Positions 46,796 to 56,642 of a stretch of DNA of 64,000 nt are shown here, one piece after another (positions within the stretch are counted from its first letter, which is position 1; every line of letters begins with the position of its first letter). The stretch is from contig NZ_CP009526.1 of NCBI RefSeq assembly GCF_000969985.1, positions 4,774,001-4,838,000 on the forward strand, written 5' to 3'. The notes under the pieces were generated by a model. That model saw nothing but the letters and a program-made list of their open reading frames with translations, was not told where the DNA came from and searched no databases. This stretch comes from Methanosarcina barkeri str. Wiesmoor. GTDB lineage: Archaea > Halobacteriota > Methanosarcinia > Methanosarcinales > Methanosarcinaceae. A program made the translations under genes and the position numbers.

Positions 46796-46860
46796 AGTTG
46801 ACGCTTATATCCCACGAAGCTAAAGACTTAGGGGTTTTACGCTTCTACCTATAAATTATA

Positions 46861-47241
46861 CTTTATAGCTTGTGACTATTCAGTTTACAAATAATCAGCC
46901 GCTTGATACCAATAGTAAAAAGAATATTATGCAACATGATGAAATCTTTTAAAAAAGAGATTTTTCAAGTTATGTGCGGTCTCAATGACATTTTAAGAAG
47001 TTGACTAAATTGTAGGAAGTTTAAAATGAAAGTAAAGTTAGACCACTAATTGATAGCAGTTAAAGTATCCCGAATATAGTATTTAATCGTTTTTCGCCTT
47101 ACATTTATTCCTCTTTCTTGCAAGCGGCATTTTCCTTATAAAGACAAAACGAAATATAAAAGAAAGTGTTACCACCAGAAACCAGACCAAATGAAAAAGC
47201 AGTTTATAGATAAAGAAAAATAATAAAAAAGGTGATCCAGT
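46861..47241. other. Intergenic region upstream of hsdM with probable promoter
   Basis: About 380 AT-rich bases. A TATA-like AAATATAAAAG at about 47151-47161 lies 80-90 bp before the hsdM start. No repeat or gene seen. Confidence 0.4.
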
Positions 47242-49284
47242 TTGAATAATTTTCAGGAAAAAACGAGTTTTATCTGGTCAGTTGCAGATGAAGTCTTAAG
47301 GGACGACTTCAAGAGAGGAGAATACCCTGATGTGATCCTTCCATTCACGGTATTGAGGCGGCTTGACTGCGTACTTGCGCCTACAAAAGATAAAGTCCTT
47401 GAGTATGACAAAAAACTGGAAGGAAAAATTGAGAACAAAAATGGTGCACTACGTCATGCTTCAGGTTACAGTTTTTACAATACATCACCTTATGATTTTG
47501 AAAAACTTCTTGCAGCCCCAACCAGCATTGGCCAGAACCTCCGCGCCTATATAAATGGTTTTTCGGAAAACATGCGAGAGGTTATAGACAAGTTCAAACT
47601 CTGGGGAACCATCGACACGCTGGAAGAAAAAGGCCTGCTCTTCCTTTTGATCCAGAAGTTTGCAAACGTTGACCTGCATCCCGACGCTGTCAGCAACCAT
47701 GAAATGGGCTACATATTTGAAGAACTGATCCGCAAGTTCAATGAGCAGACGAATGAAAACCCAGGCGAACACTTTACTCCGAGAGAGGTAATTCGGCTGA
47801 TGGTGAACTTACTGTTAAGCCAGGACCAGGAAAAGCTTGCTCAGAACCACATTGTTAGAACGGTTTACGATCCTGCCTGCGGTACAGGCGGAATGCTGAC
47901 AATTGCAAAAGAGCATATCCTTGACCACATTAACCCCAATGCAAATATCAAACTCTTTGGCCAGGAAGTAAACGACAAAACCTTTGCAATCTCCAAATCA
48001 GATATGCTGATTAAAGGCGACGACAAAGATGCCGACAACATCAAGCCTGACTCTTCCTTTTCAAAAGACGGCCATGCAGGAGAAACCTTTGATTATATCC
48101 TCTCAAATCCCCCCTACGGCAAAGACTGGAAAAAAGAGGAGGATTTCATTGAAAAAGAGGCAAAGAAAGGCTATGAAGGCCGTTTCGGAGCCGGACTTCC
48201 AAGAAAAAGCGACGGCCAGCTTATTTTTGTCCAGCACATGATCTCCAAGATGAAGCCCACGGAAGAAGGCGGCTCAAGAATCGCCATCGTCATGAACGGA
48301 TCACCCCTCTTTACAGGCGATGCAGGCTCAGGAGAAAGTGAGATCCGCCGCTGGATTATTGAAAACGACTGGCTCGAAGCGATTGTGGCCCTTCCAAATC
48401 AACTTTTCTACAACACAGGCATTAACACCTATATCTGGATTATCACAAACCGCAAGGATGAACAGCGCAGAGGAAAAGTTCAGCTTATAAACGCTGCCGA
48501 TTTCTACGTAAAAATGCGAAAGAGCCTCGGCGACAAGCGCAATGAGATCTCCCCTTCCCAGATCGAAGAGATCACAAAGCTTCATACCGATTTCAAAGAG
48601 AACGAGTTTGTGAAGATTTTCGATGACGAAGCCTTCGGCTACAGGAAAATTACAGTTGAACGCCCCTTGCGCCTGAATTTCCAGGCCTCTCCGGAACGGA
48701 TAACACGCCTGAAAGAGCAGTCAGCTTTCCAGAAACTTGCTGTCAGCAAAAAGAAAAAAGACCTCCAGGAAAAAGCCAGGGAGGAAGCTGAAGGCCGAAA
48801 AGTCCGGGAGGAGATCATAAATGCCCTTTCCGGCATGGATGCAAATGTTTTCTACACAGACCGGGAACAGTTTGAAAAAGACCTGAACGCAGCCCTGAAA
48901 AAAGCAGACCTGAAACCTGCCACAGCAGTAAAAAAATCTATCTTTGAAGCCCTTTCCGAAAGCGACGAAAACGCCGAGACCTGTAAAGATAAAAAAGGTA
49001 ATAACGAAGCCGATTCCCAGCTTAAGGACACTGAAAATGTTCCCCTGAAAGAGGATATTTACACTTACTTTGAAAGAGAAGTCAAGCCTCATGTTCCGGA
49101 TGCCTGGATTGATGAAACAACCCGCGACCCAAAAGACGGAAAGGTCGGAAAAGTCGGGTACGAGATTAACTTCAACCGCTATTTCTACAAATACGAGCCT
49201 CCGAGAGCACTTGAAGATATCGAGGCTGATATCAATAAACTGGAGAATGAAATTCTGGAATTGTTGAGGGAGATGGCTGAATGA
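47242..49284 (+). CDS. hsdM: Type I restriction-modification DNA methyltransferase subunit
   Basis: N6-adenine methylase subunit, 680 aa. N-terminal HsdM_N helical domain (1-150), SAM-binding motif I DPACGTGGML, catalytic motif IV SNPPYGKDW, and a long charged C-terminal extension (500-680) that is helical and Lys/Glu-rich. Starts at TTG with the strong SD AGGTGATC. It overlaps hsdS by 4 bp (ATGA). First gene of hsdM-hsdS-hsdR. Confidence 0.95.
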   Translation: MNNFQEKTSFIWSVADEVLRDDFKRGEYPDVILPFTVLRRLDCVLAPTKDKVLEYDKKLEGKIENKNGALRHASGYSFYNTSPYDFEKLLAAPTSIGQNLRAYINGFSENMREVIDKFKLWGTIDTLEEKGLLFLLIQKFANVDLHPDAVSNHEMGYIFEELIRKFNEQTNENPGEHFTPREVIRLMVNLLLSQDQEKLAQNHIVRTVYDPACGTGGMLTIAKEHILDHINPNANIKLFGQEVNDKTFAISKSDMLIKGDDKDADNIKPDSSFSKDGHAGETFDYILSNPPYGKDWKKEEDFIEKEAKKGYEGRFGAGLPRKSDGQLIFVQHMISKMKPTEEGGSRIAIVMNGSPLFTGDAGSGESEIRRWIIENDWLEAIVALPNQLFYNTGINTYIWIITNRKDEQRRGKVQLINAADFYVKMRKSLGDKRNEISPSQIEEITKLHTDFKENEFVKIFDDEAFGYRKITVERPLRLNFQASPERITRLKEQSAFQKLAVSKKKKDLQEKAREEAEGRKVREEIINALSGMDANVFYTDREQFEKDLNAALKKADLKPATAVKKSIFEALSESDENAETCKDKKGNNEADSQLKDTENVPLKEDIYTYFEREVKPHVPDAWIDETTRDPKDGKVGKVGYEINFNRYFYKYEPPRALEDIEADINKLENEILELLREMAE

Positions 49285-50714
49285 GTGGGCTTGTGGGTGA
49301 GGTTAACGAGAATATTCAGGTAAAAAACAGCCAGGAAAAATATGATGTAAATCTGGGTATTCGTGAGTGGAAACGCTATCCAGAGTATAAGGATTCAGGG
49401 GTGGAATGGATTGGGGAAATTCCGAAAGAGTGGGAAGTAAAAAAAATAAAGCATACAACCTATGTGAAAGGGAGAATTGGCTGGCAAGGCTTAAAATCTG
49501 ATGAATTCATAGATGAAGGACCTTTTTTAGTTACTGGAACTGATTTTATTAATGGATCTGTTAATTGGGGATCTTGTTATCACGTAAACGAAGAAAGATA
49601 TAATGAAGATCCTTATATACAGTTAAAAGAAAAAGATCTATTAATTACAAAAGATGGAACTATAGGAAAGGTAGCTCTAGTAACAAGATTAAAAACAAAA
49701 GCTACTTTGAACAGCGGTATATTTTTAACAAGACCTCTTACCGGAGAGTATTATACCAATTTCATGTACTGGCTACTGAATTCGGAAGTTTTTGAAACTT
49801 TTTTTAATTACATTTCAAATGGATCTACAATTCAACATCTTTACCAAAACGTATTTGTTATCTTTTCATTCCCACTACCCTCACTTTCAGAACAACAATC
49901 TATTGTGAGCTTTCTAGACCGCGAAACCTCCAAAATCGAGACCTTGATCGAAAAAAAGCAACGCTTAATTGAACTTTTAGAAGAAAAGCGCTCTGCCCTG
50001 ATAAGCCATGCAGTAACAAAAGGGCTTGATCCTTATGCGAAAAAGAAGAATTCTGGTGTGGAATGGGTTGGGGAAATTCCTGAAGGTTGGTTTTTAAGTA
50101 AATTAAAATATCTCACATCAAAAATTGGAAGCGGAAAAACTCCTCGGGGCGGTTCCGAAATTTACTGTGACTCAGGAATTCTTTTTTTGAGAAGCCAGAA
50201 CGTACATTTTGATGGTTTAAGATTGGATGATGTTGTCTATATTGATGAAAGTATAGATTCGGAAATGTCTTCTACACGTGTATTACCTGATGATGTTCTT
50301 TTAAACATAACTGGGGCCTCAATTGGAAGATCGAGCATTGTTCCAAAAGATTTTCCTCAAGCAAATGTCAATCAACACGTGTGTATTATTCGTCCCTTGA
50401 AAAAGAAAATTGATTCACGATTATTACACTACGAACTTAGCTCAAACGGGGTACAAGCCCTGATTTTTTCAAATGAAAATGGAACATCTAGGGAAGGATT
50501 AACATTTTCACAGATATCTAATTTTGTTATAGCAATTCCAAATAATCTGGATGAACAAAGACACATTGCCAATTTCCTCGACCACAAAACTGAAAAAATT
50601 GATACATTTATAAATAAGATAAGCGCGCAGATAGAAAAACTGAAAGAGTACCGCACTGCTCTGATCTCTGCGGCTGTCACTGGAAAAATTGATGTGCGGG
50701 AGGAAGTTGCATAA
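49281..50714 (+). CDS. hsdS: Type I restriction-modification specificity subunit
   Basis: DNA-recognition subunit, 477 aa: two target-recognition domains (about 35-200 and 255-425), each starting with GVEW(I/V)GEIP, and two conserved helical spacers (EQQSIVSFLDRETSKIETLI and EQRHIANFLDHKTEKIDTFI). The two halves differ in sequence, so a bipartite asymmetric site is expected. ATGA overlap with hsdM; the stop TAA overlaps an ATA that may start hsdR. Confidence 0.93.
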   Translation: MSGLVGEVNENIQVKNSQEKYDVNLGIREWKRYPEYKDSGVEWIGEIPKEWEVKKIKHTTYVKGRIGWQGLKSDEFIDEGPFLVTGTDFINGSVNWGSCYHVNEERYNEDPYIQLKEKDLLITKDGTIGKVALVTRLKTKATLNSGIFLTRPLTGEYYTNFMYWLLNSEVFETFFNYISNGSTIQHLYQNVFVIFSFPLPSLSEQQSIVSFLDRETSKIETLIEKKQRLIELLEEKRSALISHAVTKGLDPYAKKKNSGVEWVGEIPEGWFLSKLKYLTSKIGSGKTPRGGSEIYCDSGILFLRSQNVHFDGLRLDDVVYIDESIDSEMSSTRVLPDDVLLNITGASIGRSSIVPKDFPQANVNQHVCIIRPLKKKIDSRLLHYELSSNGVQALIFSNENGTSREGLTFSQISNFVIAIPNNLDEQRHIANFLDHKTEKIDTFINKISAQIEKLKEYRTALISAAVTGKIDVREEVA

Positions 50715-53700
50715 TCGATACGTCTGAAAAGGATTTTGAAGAGAGCATTGAGAAGAGCCTGCTTGAGGACGGATATCTGAAGAGGAAATCTGAGAATTAT
50801 GATAGAGAACTCTGCCTGGATACGGAAATGCTCTTTGACTTTTTGAGGACTACACAACCTGAGACATGGGATGAATTTAAAAAACGCAGGGGACCGAGGC
50901 ATAGGGAACTTTTTCTGGAAAGACTTCAGAAACAGATTGATAGACGCGGAGTGCTTGACCTTCTGCGGAAAGGGATTAAGGACAGTGGGTGCCATTTCAA
51001 GCTCGCTTATTTCAAGCCGGAAAGTGATCTTAATGAAGAACACAGACGGCTTTACAATGGGAATATCTTTTCTGTAGTGCGGCAGCTTCATTACAGTAAA
51101 AAGGAACCTTTGCTTTCCCTTGATCTTGCGCTTTTTTTGAATGGGTTTCCGGTAGTTACAGCAGAACTTAAAAATCCTCTGAAGGATCAGAACGTTCAGG
51201 ATGCCGTAAAACAGTACAGGGATACCAGAAACCAGAACGAGCCTCTTTTTAAGCTGGGACGTTGTTTTGCTCATTTTGCGGTTGATCCTGACCTTGTATT
51301 CATGACTACGGAACTGAAAGGGAGTTACACGGATTTTCTGCCATTTAACAGGGGAAGAAACGGAGGAGCTGGGAATCCTGACAACCCGAATGGGTACAGG
51401 ACTTTTTACCTCTGGAAGCGGGTCTGGCAGAAAGACCAGATGCTTGAGATTATCCAGAATTTCCTGCAGTTCGTAAAGGAAGAAAAGGAAGGAAGAACCG
51501 GAAAGAATAAAAAAGATGGAAAAGATGGAAAAGAAAAGAAAATTGTCCGGAAATTCATTTTCCCGCGCTATCACCAGCTCTATTCTGTAAAAAATCTTGT
51601 TACACATGCCAAATATCACGGTACAGGTTATAATTACCTTATCCAGCACAGCGCAGGAAGTGGGAAAAGCAACACCATAGCCTGGCTCTGTCTGCAACTT
51701 TGCGGGCTGCATGATACCGAAAACAAGCGGGTTTTTGACTCAATTATTGTTGTTACGGACCGAAGAGTGCTTGACAGGCAGCTCCAGGAAACCATCACAC
51801 AGTTCGAACATGTCAAGGGCACAGTTGCAACCATCAAAAAAGACAAAGCAAAAAGCCTGACAGCCGCACTTCAGGAAGGAAAGGATATCATCATCTGTAC
51901 ACTTCAGACTTTTCCCTTTGCCGTAAACGCGATCAGTGAGATGTCGGGAAAGCACTTTGCCGTAGTCGTCGATGAAGCCCATTCTTCCCAGAGTGGGGAA
52001 GGGGCAGACAGCGTAAAAAAGATCCTTGGATCTGCGGATCTCGAAAGTGATGAGCAGGAAGAAGAGCCTGAAGATGATGAAGACCTCGTAAACCAGAGAG
52101 TAGAGGCAGAACTGAAGCACAAAGGCAGGCTTCCCAATGTCAGTTTCTTTGCCTTTACCGCAACCCCGAAAACCAAAACCCTTGAACTCTTCGGTACCCA
52201 GCAGCCTGACGGGAGCTATGAGCCTTTTAGCCTCTATACAATGAAGCAGGCAATTGAGGAAAAATTCATCCTGGATGTGCTTGAAAATTACACTACCTTC
52301 AAAGTTTATTTCAACCTGCTCAAAACAATAGAAGACGACCCCAGATACAGCAAAAAGAAAGGCATGCATCTCCTCAAAGCTTATGTGGACAACCATGACC
52401 ACTCCATAAGGACAAAAACGGTCATCATTGTCGAGAACTTCCGTGAACAGGTCATGCATAGAATTGACGGGCAGGCAAAGGCAATGCTTGTCACAAAATC
52501 CAGGGCAAGCGCAGTTAAATATAAACTGGCTTTTGACAGGTACATAAAGACCCATGAATATCCTTTCAAAGCCCTTGTAGCCTTTTCAGGTACGGTTCAG
52601 GATGGGGAAACCGGCAGAGAATTTACAGAAGCAATCATGAACGGTTTTTCGGAAAGCCAGACTGCAGAAGTTTTCAAGCGGGAAGAATACCGCATCCTGA
52701 TAGTGGCCAATAAATTCCAGACCGGCTTTGACCAGCCTTTATTGTACGCAATGTATGTGGATAAAAGGCTCGGGGGCGTAAATGCTGTCCAGACTTTAAG
52801 CCGCTTGAACCGTAAATATCCAGATAAAGAAGATACGATGGTCCTGGACTTTGAAAACGAAGCAGACCTTATTCAGCGGAGTTTTCAGCCCTACTACGAA
52901 AAAACCCTGCTCACTGAAGCAACTGACCCCAATAAGCTCTACGATTTTGAGTATGAGCTTAAAGAATACCATATTTTTGAAGAAGAAGATGTAGAAACCT
53001 TTGCCAGGGAATATTTCTCACCAAAAGGCAAACAAGAAAAGCTTCATTCCATACTTTCCCCGGTTGTTGACCGCTACCTCGCAAAACCAAAAGAGAAACA
53101 GCATGATTTCAGAACGCTGGCTAAAAGATATGTAAGGCTCTATTCCTACCTTTCTCATGTAATTCCCTTCAAAGACGTTGATCTGGAAAAACTTTACCAG
53201 TTTTTGCGGCACCTGCACAGGAAACTTCCAGTTTCAAGAGACCGCCTTCCTGTGGAAATTACTGAAAACATAAACATGGATTCTTACCGTATTCAGCAGA
53301 CCAGCAACGGAAAGATAGCTCTTGCGGACGAGGAAGGAAAGCTTGGCCCTAGCCGGGAACCCGAAAACTTCAGTGAACCTGAAGAAGAACTCACACCCCT
53401 CTCCATAATTATTCAGGAAATAAATGAAAGATTTGGAGATATTGATTTTACAGACGCAGATAGACTAAGATACTTTTCAGAAGATATGGAGCGCCGTCTT
53501 GTAGAAAACGAAAACCTTGCACGGGCTGCAAATCCGGAAATAAACACAAAGGACAACTTCAAACTTATCTATAACGACTACTTTGACGATATCCTGAACG
53601 ATATGATAGATTCAAACTTTGATCTCTACACCAAAATCAATGATGACAGAGATTTCGGAAATATATTCAGAAAAGCTCTCTTTGAAAGTGTTTACAGGCA

Positions 53701-53725
53701 TTTGACTAAAGGAAAGAAAAAATAA
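50711..53725 (+). CDS. hsdR: Type I restriction endonuclease/translocase subunit
   Basis: Motor and nuclease subunit, about 1004 aa. N-terminal DTSEKDFEESIEKSLLEDGY and nuclease motif VVTAELKNP (PD-ExK type), Walker A HSAGSGKSNT, DEAH box VVVDEAHSSQ, then SF2 motifs (FTATPKTKT, FQTGFDQPLLYAMYVDK, QTLSRLNR) and a C-terminal helical domain. The first ATG (50828) would cut off 39 conserved residues. The frame is open upstream to a TGA with no ATG/GTG/TTG; GGGAGGA (50697-50703) stands 7 nt before ATA 50711-50713, which overlaps the hsdS stop as ATAA. I take this ATA as the start. Confidence 0.9.
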   Translation: MIDTSEKDFEESIEKSLLEDGYLKRKSENYDRELCLDTEMLFDFLRTTQPETWDEFKKRRGPRHRELFLERLQKQIDRRGVLDLLRKGIKDSGCHFKLAYFKPESDLNEEHRRLYNGNIFSVVRQLHYSKKEPLLSLDLALFLNGFPVVTAELKNPLKDQNVQDAVKQYRDTRNQNEPLFKLGRCFAHFAVDPDLVFMTTELKGSYTDFLPFNRGRNGGAGNPDNPNGYRTFYLWKRVWQKDQMLEIIQNFLQFVKEEKEGRTGKNKKDGKDGKEKKIVRKFIFPRYHQLYSVKNLVTHAKYHGTGYNYLIQHSAGSGKSNTIAWLCLQLCGLHDTENKRVFDSIIVVTDRRVLDRQLQETITQFEHVKGTVATIKKDKAKSLTAALQEGKDIIICTLQTFPFAVNAISEMSGKHFAVVVDEAHSSQSGEGADSVKKILGSADLESDEQEEEPEDDEDLVNQRVEAELKHKGRLPNVSFFAFTATPKTKTLELFGTQQPDGSYEPFSLYTMKQAIEEKFILDVLENYTTFKVYFNLLKTIEDDPRYSKKKGMHLLKAYVDNHDHSIRTKTVIIVENFREQVMHRIDGQAKAMLVTKSRASAVKYKLAFDRYIKTHEYPFKALVAFSGTVQDGETGREFTEAIMNGFSESQTAEVFKREEYRILIVANKFQTGFDQPLLYAMYVDKRLGGVNAVQTLSRLNRKYPDKEDTMVLDFENEADLIQRSFQPYYEKTLLTEATDPNKLYDFEYELKEYHIFEEEDVETFAREYFSPKGKQEKLHSILSPVVDRYLAKPKEKQHDFRTLAKRYVRLYSYLSHVIPFKDVDLEKLYQFLRHLHRKLPVSRDRLPVEITENINMDSYRIQQTSNGKIALADEEGKLGPSREPENFSEPEEELTPLSIIIQEINERFGDIDFTDADRLRYFSEDMERRLVENENLARAANPEINTKDNFKLIYNDYFDDILNDMIDSNFDLYTKINDDRDFGNIFRKALFESVYRHLTKGKKK

Positions 53726-53806
53726 GAATGAAAAAAGGCAAAATTGGCACAAAGAACTCATATTGGATCTTTATAGACCGTTAGAACACAAAACTTGATT
53801 TTCTCC

Positions 53807-54517
53807 TCATCGGGGCAGCACATTCCCGCTTTCGAGAATCTTCCAGACCTTTCCCGTTTTTGCAACCCAAAGAGAAACCGTCCAGCCAACTTTGCACTTT
53901 GAACTGATTTCCTCAGAAACAACAACCGGTCCTACGCGTTTCCCTGATTCCAGGTAGTCTTCAAGCCAGAGTTTTCCAGGTTCGATTTTTACGATATCGA
54001 AATATGCATCAAGGTCACTGGTATACCGGGTTTCAACCGGATGTCTCTTTACATAATCATAGATCAGGTCAGTTACTTCTCCAACTAACGGGAGGTCTAT
54101 TTTAAGCTCTTTTACGTTTTCAGCCGCTTCTTCATATTCTTTATCAGGCATGTAACCTTTTTCATGCAGCCATTTGACCAGTTTATGCATGACCCTGCCT
54201 GTTGTTTCCATAAGGGTTCTGCTGCCTGCAACCTTTCTGACCATGAAATCAGCAAGAAAATAAGAGATTTCCGAAGAGCTAAGGTGTTCAGGGCCAAAAA
54301 TATCCCAGAACTGCTTGCCTTCGGAAGCTTCAAGTTCCTCATATCTTTCAGTCTCAGCCCTATTCAAGCGCTGATGCCCGAAGTTATTGAGATAGGTCCT
54401 GAAAAAAGAGATTGTCTCCTCATAACCAGAATAAGTTTTGGAGCTAAGGCGGGCTTCCTGTTCAGCCAGGAATTCCTCCAGAATTTCATGAATTGACCTA
54501 CTAACTGTTGTTTTCAT
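53807..54517 (-). CDS. Integrase-N-domain-like hypothetical protein, long form
   Basis: A 236-aa protein. The N-terminal half (SIHEILEEFLAEQEARLSSK, then YSGYEETISFFRTYL) resembles the SAM-like core-binding domain of tyrosine recombinases; the central DIFGPEHLSSSEISYFLADF motif is shared with the paralogue at 55925. The C-terminal 90 residues are predicted beta-rich. No recombinase catalytic residues are visible. Start at the ATG 8 nt after AGGT; a longer frame to 54622 is unlikely. It faces hsdR convergently. Function unknown. Confidence 0.6.
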   Translation of the reverse strand: MKTTVSRSIHEILEEFLAEQEARLSSKTYSGYEETISFFRTYLNNFGHQRLNRAETERYEELEASEGKQFWDIFGPEHLSSSEISYFLADFMVRKVAGSRTLMETTGRVMHKLVKWLHEKGYMPDKEYEEAAENVKELKIDLPLVGEVTDLIYDYVKRHPVETRYTSDLDAYFDIVKIEPGKLWLEDYLESGKRVGPVVVSEEISSKCKVGWTVSLWVAKTGKVWKILESGNVLPR

Positions 54518-54754
54518 TTTATCGACCTGAAGAAACAGATTCAAAAAATATACTGAAGAAACAAAATAAACAGAAAAAGAGGAGAAAGGAACTTCCTGAA
54601 AACAAGATTCTCCGGTTTCCATTCCAGCAAAAGGTTCTTCAATACATATACCTCTTCAAAACATTTTCTGGTGTCTCGTCAATCCTCAAGAATTTAACGA
54701 TTCTGAATAATTGCAATTGATTTTATACGACATTTTGCTAGTTACGCGACACTA
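54518..54754. other. Spacer between the long-form gene and the IS630 element
   Basis: About 240 bases. Before the IS630 insertion this ran on into the short-form paralogue's 3' end. It contains the upstream region of the long-form gene and no other gene. Confidence 0.35.
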
Positions 54755-55925
54755 GTGTTTCACCCATTTAATTTTTGGACATCTTTATAAGCTTTGAATC
54801 CCTTTATCCATTCATGCTACAGATTAAACTTGAAGATAATGAGGTAACTTTCCTTCTTGACTTTACAAGAAAAGGACATAGAAGTGCAAGAGAACTAACT
54901 CGAGCCCGTATTCTCCTTTTGTCTAACCAGCAAAAAAGAGTTACTGAGATAGCAGAAATATTAGGTGTTTCCAGGAATACTACTTTGAATGTTAGGAAAA
55001 GATACCTTGATGAAGGTCTTCCCCATGCTCTTTTGGATAAACCAAGATCTGGTCAACCTGTAAAATATACTGAAAAACATGTTGCAGAAATAATCGCTTT
55101 AGCCTGCAGCGGTTCTCCTCATGGAAGCAAGAGGTGGTCTCTTTCTCTACTTACCGAAGAACTTAGGAAAAAAGAAGGATTTGAAACTATAGGTAAAGAA
55201 AGTGTAAGGCTTATTTTGAAAAAAGCAAAACTAAACCTTGGTTAAAAAGGATGTGGTGCATTCAGACGATTGATTCTGAATATAGAGACAGAATGTATGA
55301 TATTCTTGATCTGTATGAAGAGGATTACGACCCTAAAAAACCTCTTATTTGTCTTGATGAAAAGCCAAAGCAACTGCTTATGGATAAGAGAATGAGAATT
55401 CCTATGAAATCTGGAAGCTCAGAAAAATGATTATGAGTATGTCAGGAACGGAACAGCAAACATATTCATGGCAGTAGAGTTCAAAGCAGGAAAAAGAGTG
55501 ACTCGGGTAACAAAGAGTAGAACAATGAAGGATTTTGCACAATTCGTGAAGATTCTAGTTATCGAAGAATATTCTGAAGCAGAAGTTATCAGACTGGTTA
55601 CGGATAATCTCAATATCCATAAAGAAAAGTCATTCTACGAAACATTTTCCAAAGAAGAAGCAAAGCAGATTATGGACAAGATAGAGTTCCACTACACGCC
55701 AAAACATGCAAGTTGGCTCAATGCTGCAGAAATAGAGATCAATGTGATGGATATTGAATGTACAGACAGAAGAATAGGCGACATGGAGACGCTTAAGCAT
55801 GAAGTGGGTGCATGGACAAAAAGAAGGAATGAACAAAAAAAGAAAATTGAATGGAAGTTTACAAGGAAGAATGCAGATGAGAAAATGTCAAAGTATTATG
55901 TGAAATAATTAAATGTACAGGACAC
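54755..55925 (+). mobile_element. IS630-family insertion sequence
   Basis: 1171 bp bounded by TA dinucleotides (54753-54754 and 55926-55927), the target duplication of this family. The inverted ends are similar: GTGTTTCACCCATTTAAT at the left and GTGTCCTGTACATTTAAT at the right. It holds one transposase gene with two frameshifts. It sits exactly at the stop codon of the short-form integrase-like gene. Confidence 0.82.
54814..55908 (+). pseudogene. IS630 transposase with two frameshifts
   Basis: Frame 1 (54814-55245) is the HTH region (RVTEIAEILGVSRNTTLNVRK). A shift near 55240 leads to KRMWCIQTIDSEYRDRMYD and LICLDEKPKQLL (first catalytic Asp). A second near 55425 leads to the rest (from DYEYVRNG, LVTDNLNIH with the second Asp, WLNAAEIEINV with the Glu). 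The DDE residues are all still there, so decay is recent. No slippery sequence is obvious at the first site, so programmed frameshifting is not favoured. Confidence 0.8.
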
Positions 55926-56335
55926 TAGTACCTTTTCTTATACTTCCTGAGAACTTCGCTGTTTACTTCAAAAGCTTTCTCGTCAATGTAACCTTTTCCC
56001 TTAGCCCATTCAAAGAATTTTTCAATGACTTTCGCGGCTGTACCTATAAACTTCTTGCCTCCTCCGACCTCAACTACATAATCATCGAGGAATTCTTTAA
56101 TTCTTGATGGAGTGAGATGCTCAGGGCCGAAAATGTCGCAGTAACTTCTGTTTTCGTGTTCGTGCCGGGCATTATAAAGTTCCCTGTCTTCTTCAGAAAA
56201 AGAATCTTCTGCACTGAATTCAAGGAATTCCTCGTAAAGAAGGATCACATCTTCAAGGTCCAGGAAGGCATCCGGTTTCAAGCTGGCTTCCTGTTCATTC
56301 AGGAACATCCGAAAAGCTTCATTTATCGTGGTCAT
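55925..56335 (-). CDS. Integrase-N-domain-like hypothetical protein, short form
   Basis: A 136-aa paralogue of the 53807 gene, sharing FLNEQEASLK, YCDIFGPEHLTPSRIKEFLDD and a helical KVIEKFFEWAKGKGYI, but without the beta-rich C-terminal part. SD GCAGGAT before ATG. The stop TAG (55925-55927) is shared with the IS630 junction; the pre-insertion sequence would give the same TAG, so the protein end is probably native. Function unknown; the pair may be leftovers of a mobile region around hsd. Confidence 0.6.
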   Translation of the reverse strand: MTTINEAFRMFLNEQEASLKPDAFLDLEDVILLYEEFLEFSAEDSFSEEDRELYNARHEHENRSYCDIFGPEHLTPSRIKEFLDDYVVEVGGGKKFIGTAAKVIEKFFEWAKGKGYIDEKAFEVNSEVLRKYKKRY

Positions 56336-56504
56336 AATATCCTGCAGCAGTAGTTGTAAATTACCTTTTTTGCTGCAAAAGATTTTATATTTTTCTCAAG
56401 GCCTTCTGCACACAGGACTGAATAAATGATTTTCAATAACCAGTATATCTAGACGACGTCCAGGCAGCATCAAACTCGTATATACACATAAACAGTAAAA
56501 CACA

Positions 56505-56640
56505 AAAGTAAGACTGAGGAAAAATAAAATATAAAGGAAAGAAAGAGGAGAAAAAAAGAAAAGAAAGAAAGGAAGAAAAGGGAAAAAAGAAAGAGAGAAA
56601 ACGAAAAAGGAGAAAATGGAGAAAGAGAAAAAAGAAAAAT
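56505..56640 (+). repeat. Homopurine tract
   Basis: About 135 bases almost purely A and G on the plus strand (AAAGAAAGG-type words), directly after the argS stop on the other strand, where it reads as a pyrimidine-rich RNA. It could serve as a U-rich archaeal terminator or form triplex DNA. Confidence 0.7.
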
Positions 56641-56642
56641 AT

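Larger units (their letters stand above)
45187..46860. mobile_element. IS200/IS605-type element (tnpA +, tnpB -)
   Basis: About 1.7 kb with divergent tnpA and tnpB. The right end, downstream of tnpB, has the hairpin CCACTAAG...ATGAGTGG and ends at GGTAGTTCTC; the left end carries the hairpin-like CCCACGAAGCTAAAGACTTA followed by GGGG (46811-46834). Subterminal hairpins instead of inverted repeats are the hallmark of this family. Boundaries are approximate. tnpA is broken, so the element cannot move by itself. Confidence 0.8.

Noticed and set aside
54814-55908. Programmed frameshifting in the IS630 transposase
   Set aside because: Two separate shifts are needed and no clear slippery motif lies at the first; decay is simpler.
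55925-56335. Short integrase-like gene truncated by IS630
   Set aside because: Removing the IS restores the same TAG stop, so the insertion did not shorten it.
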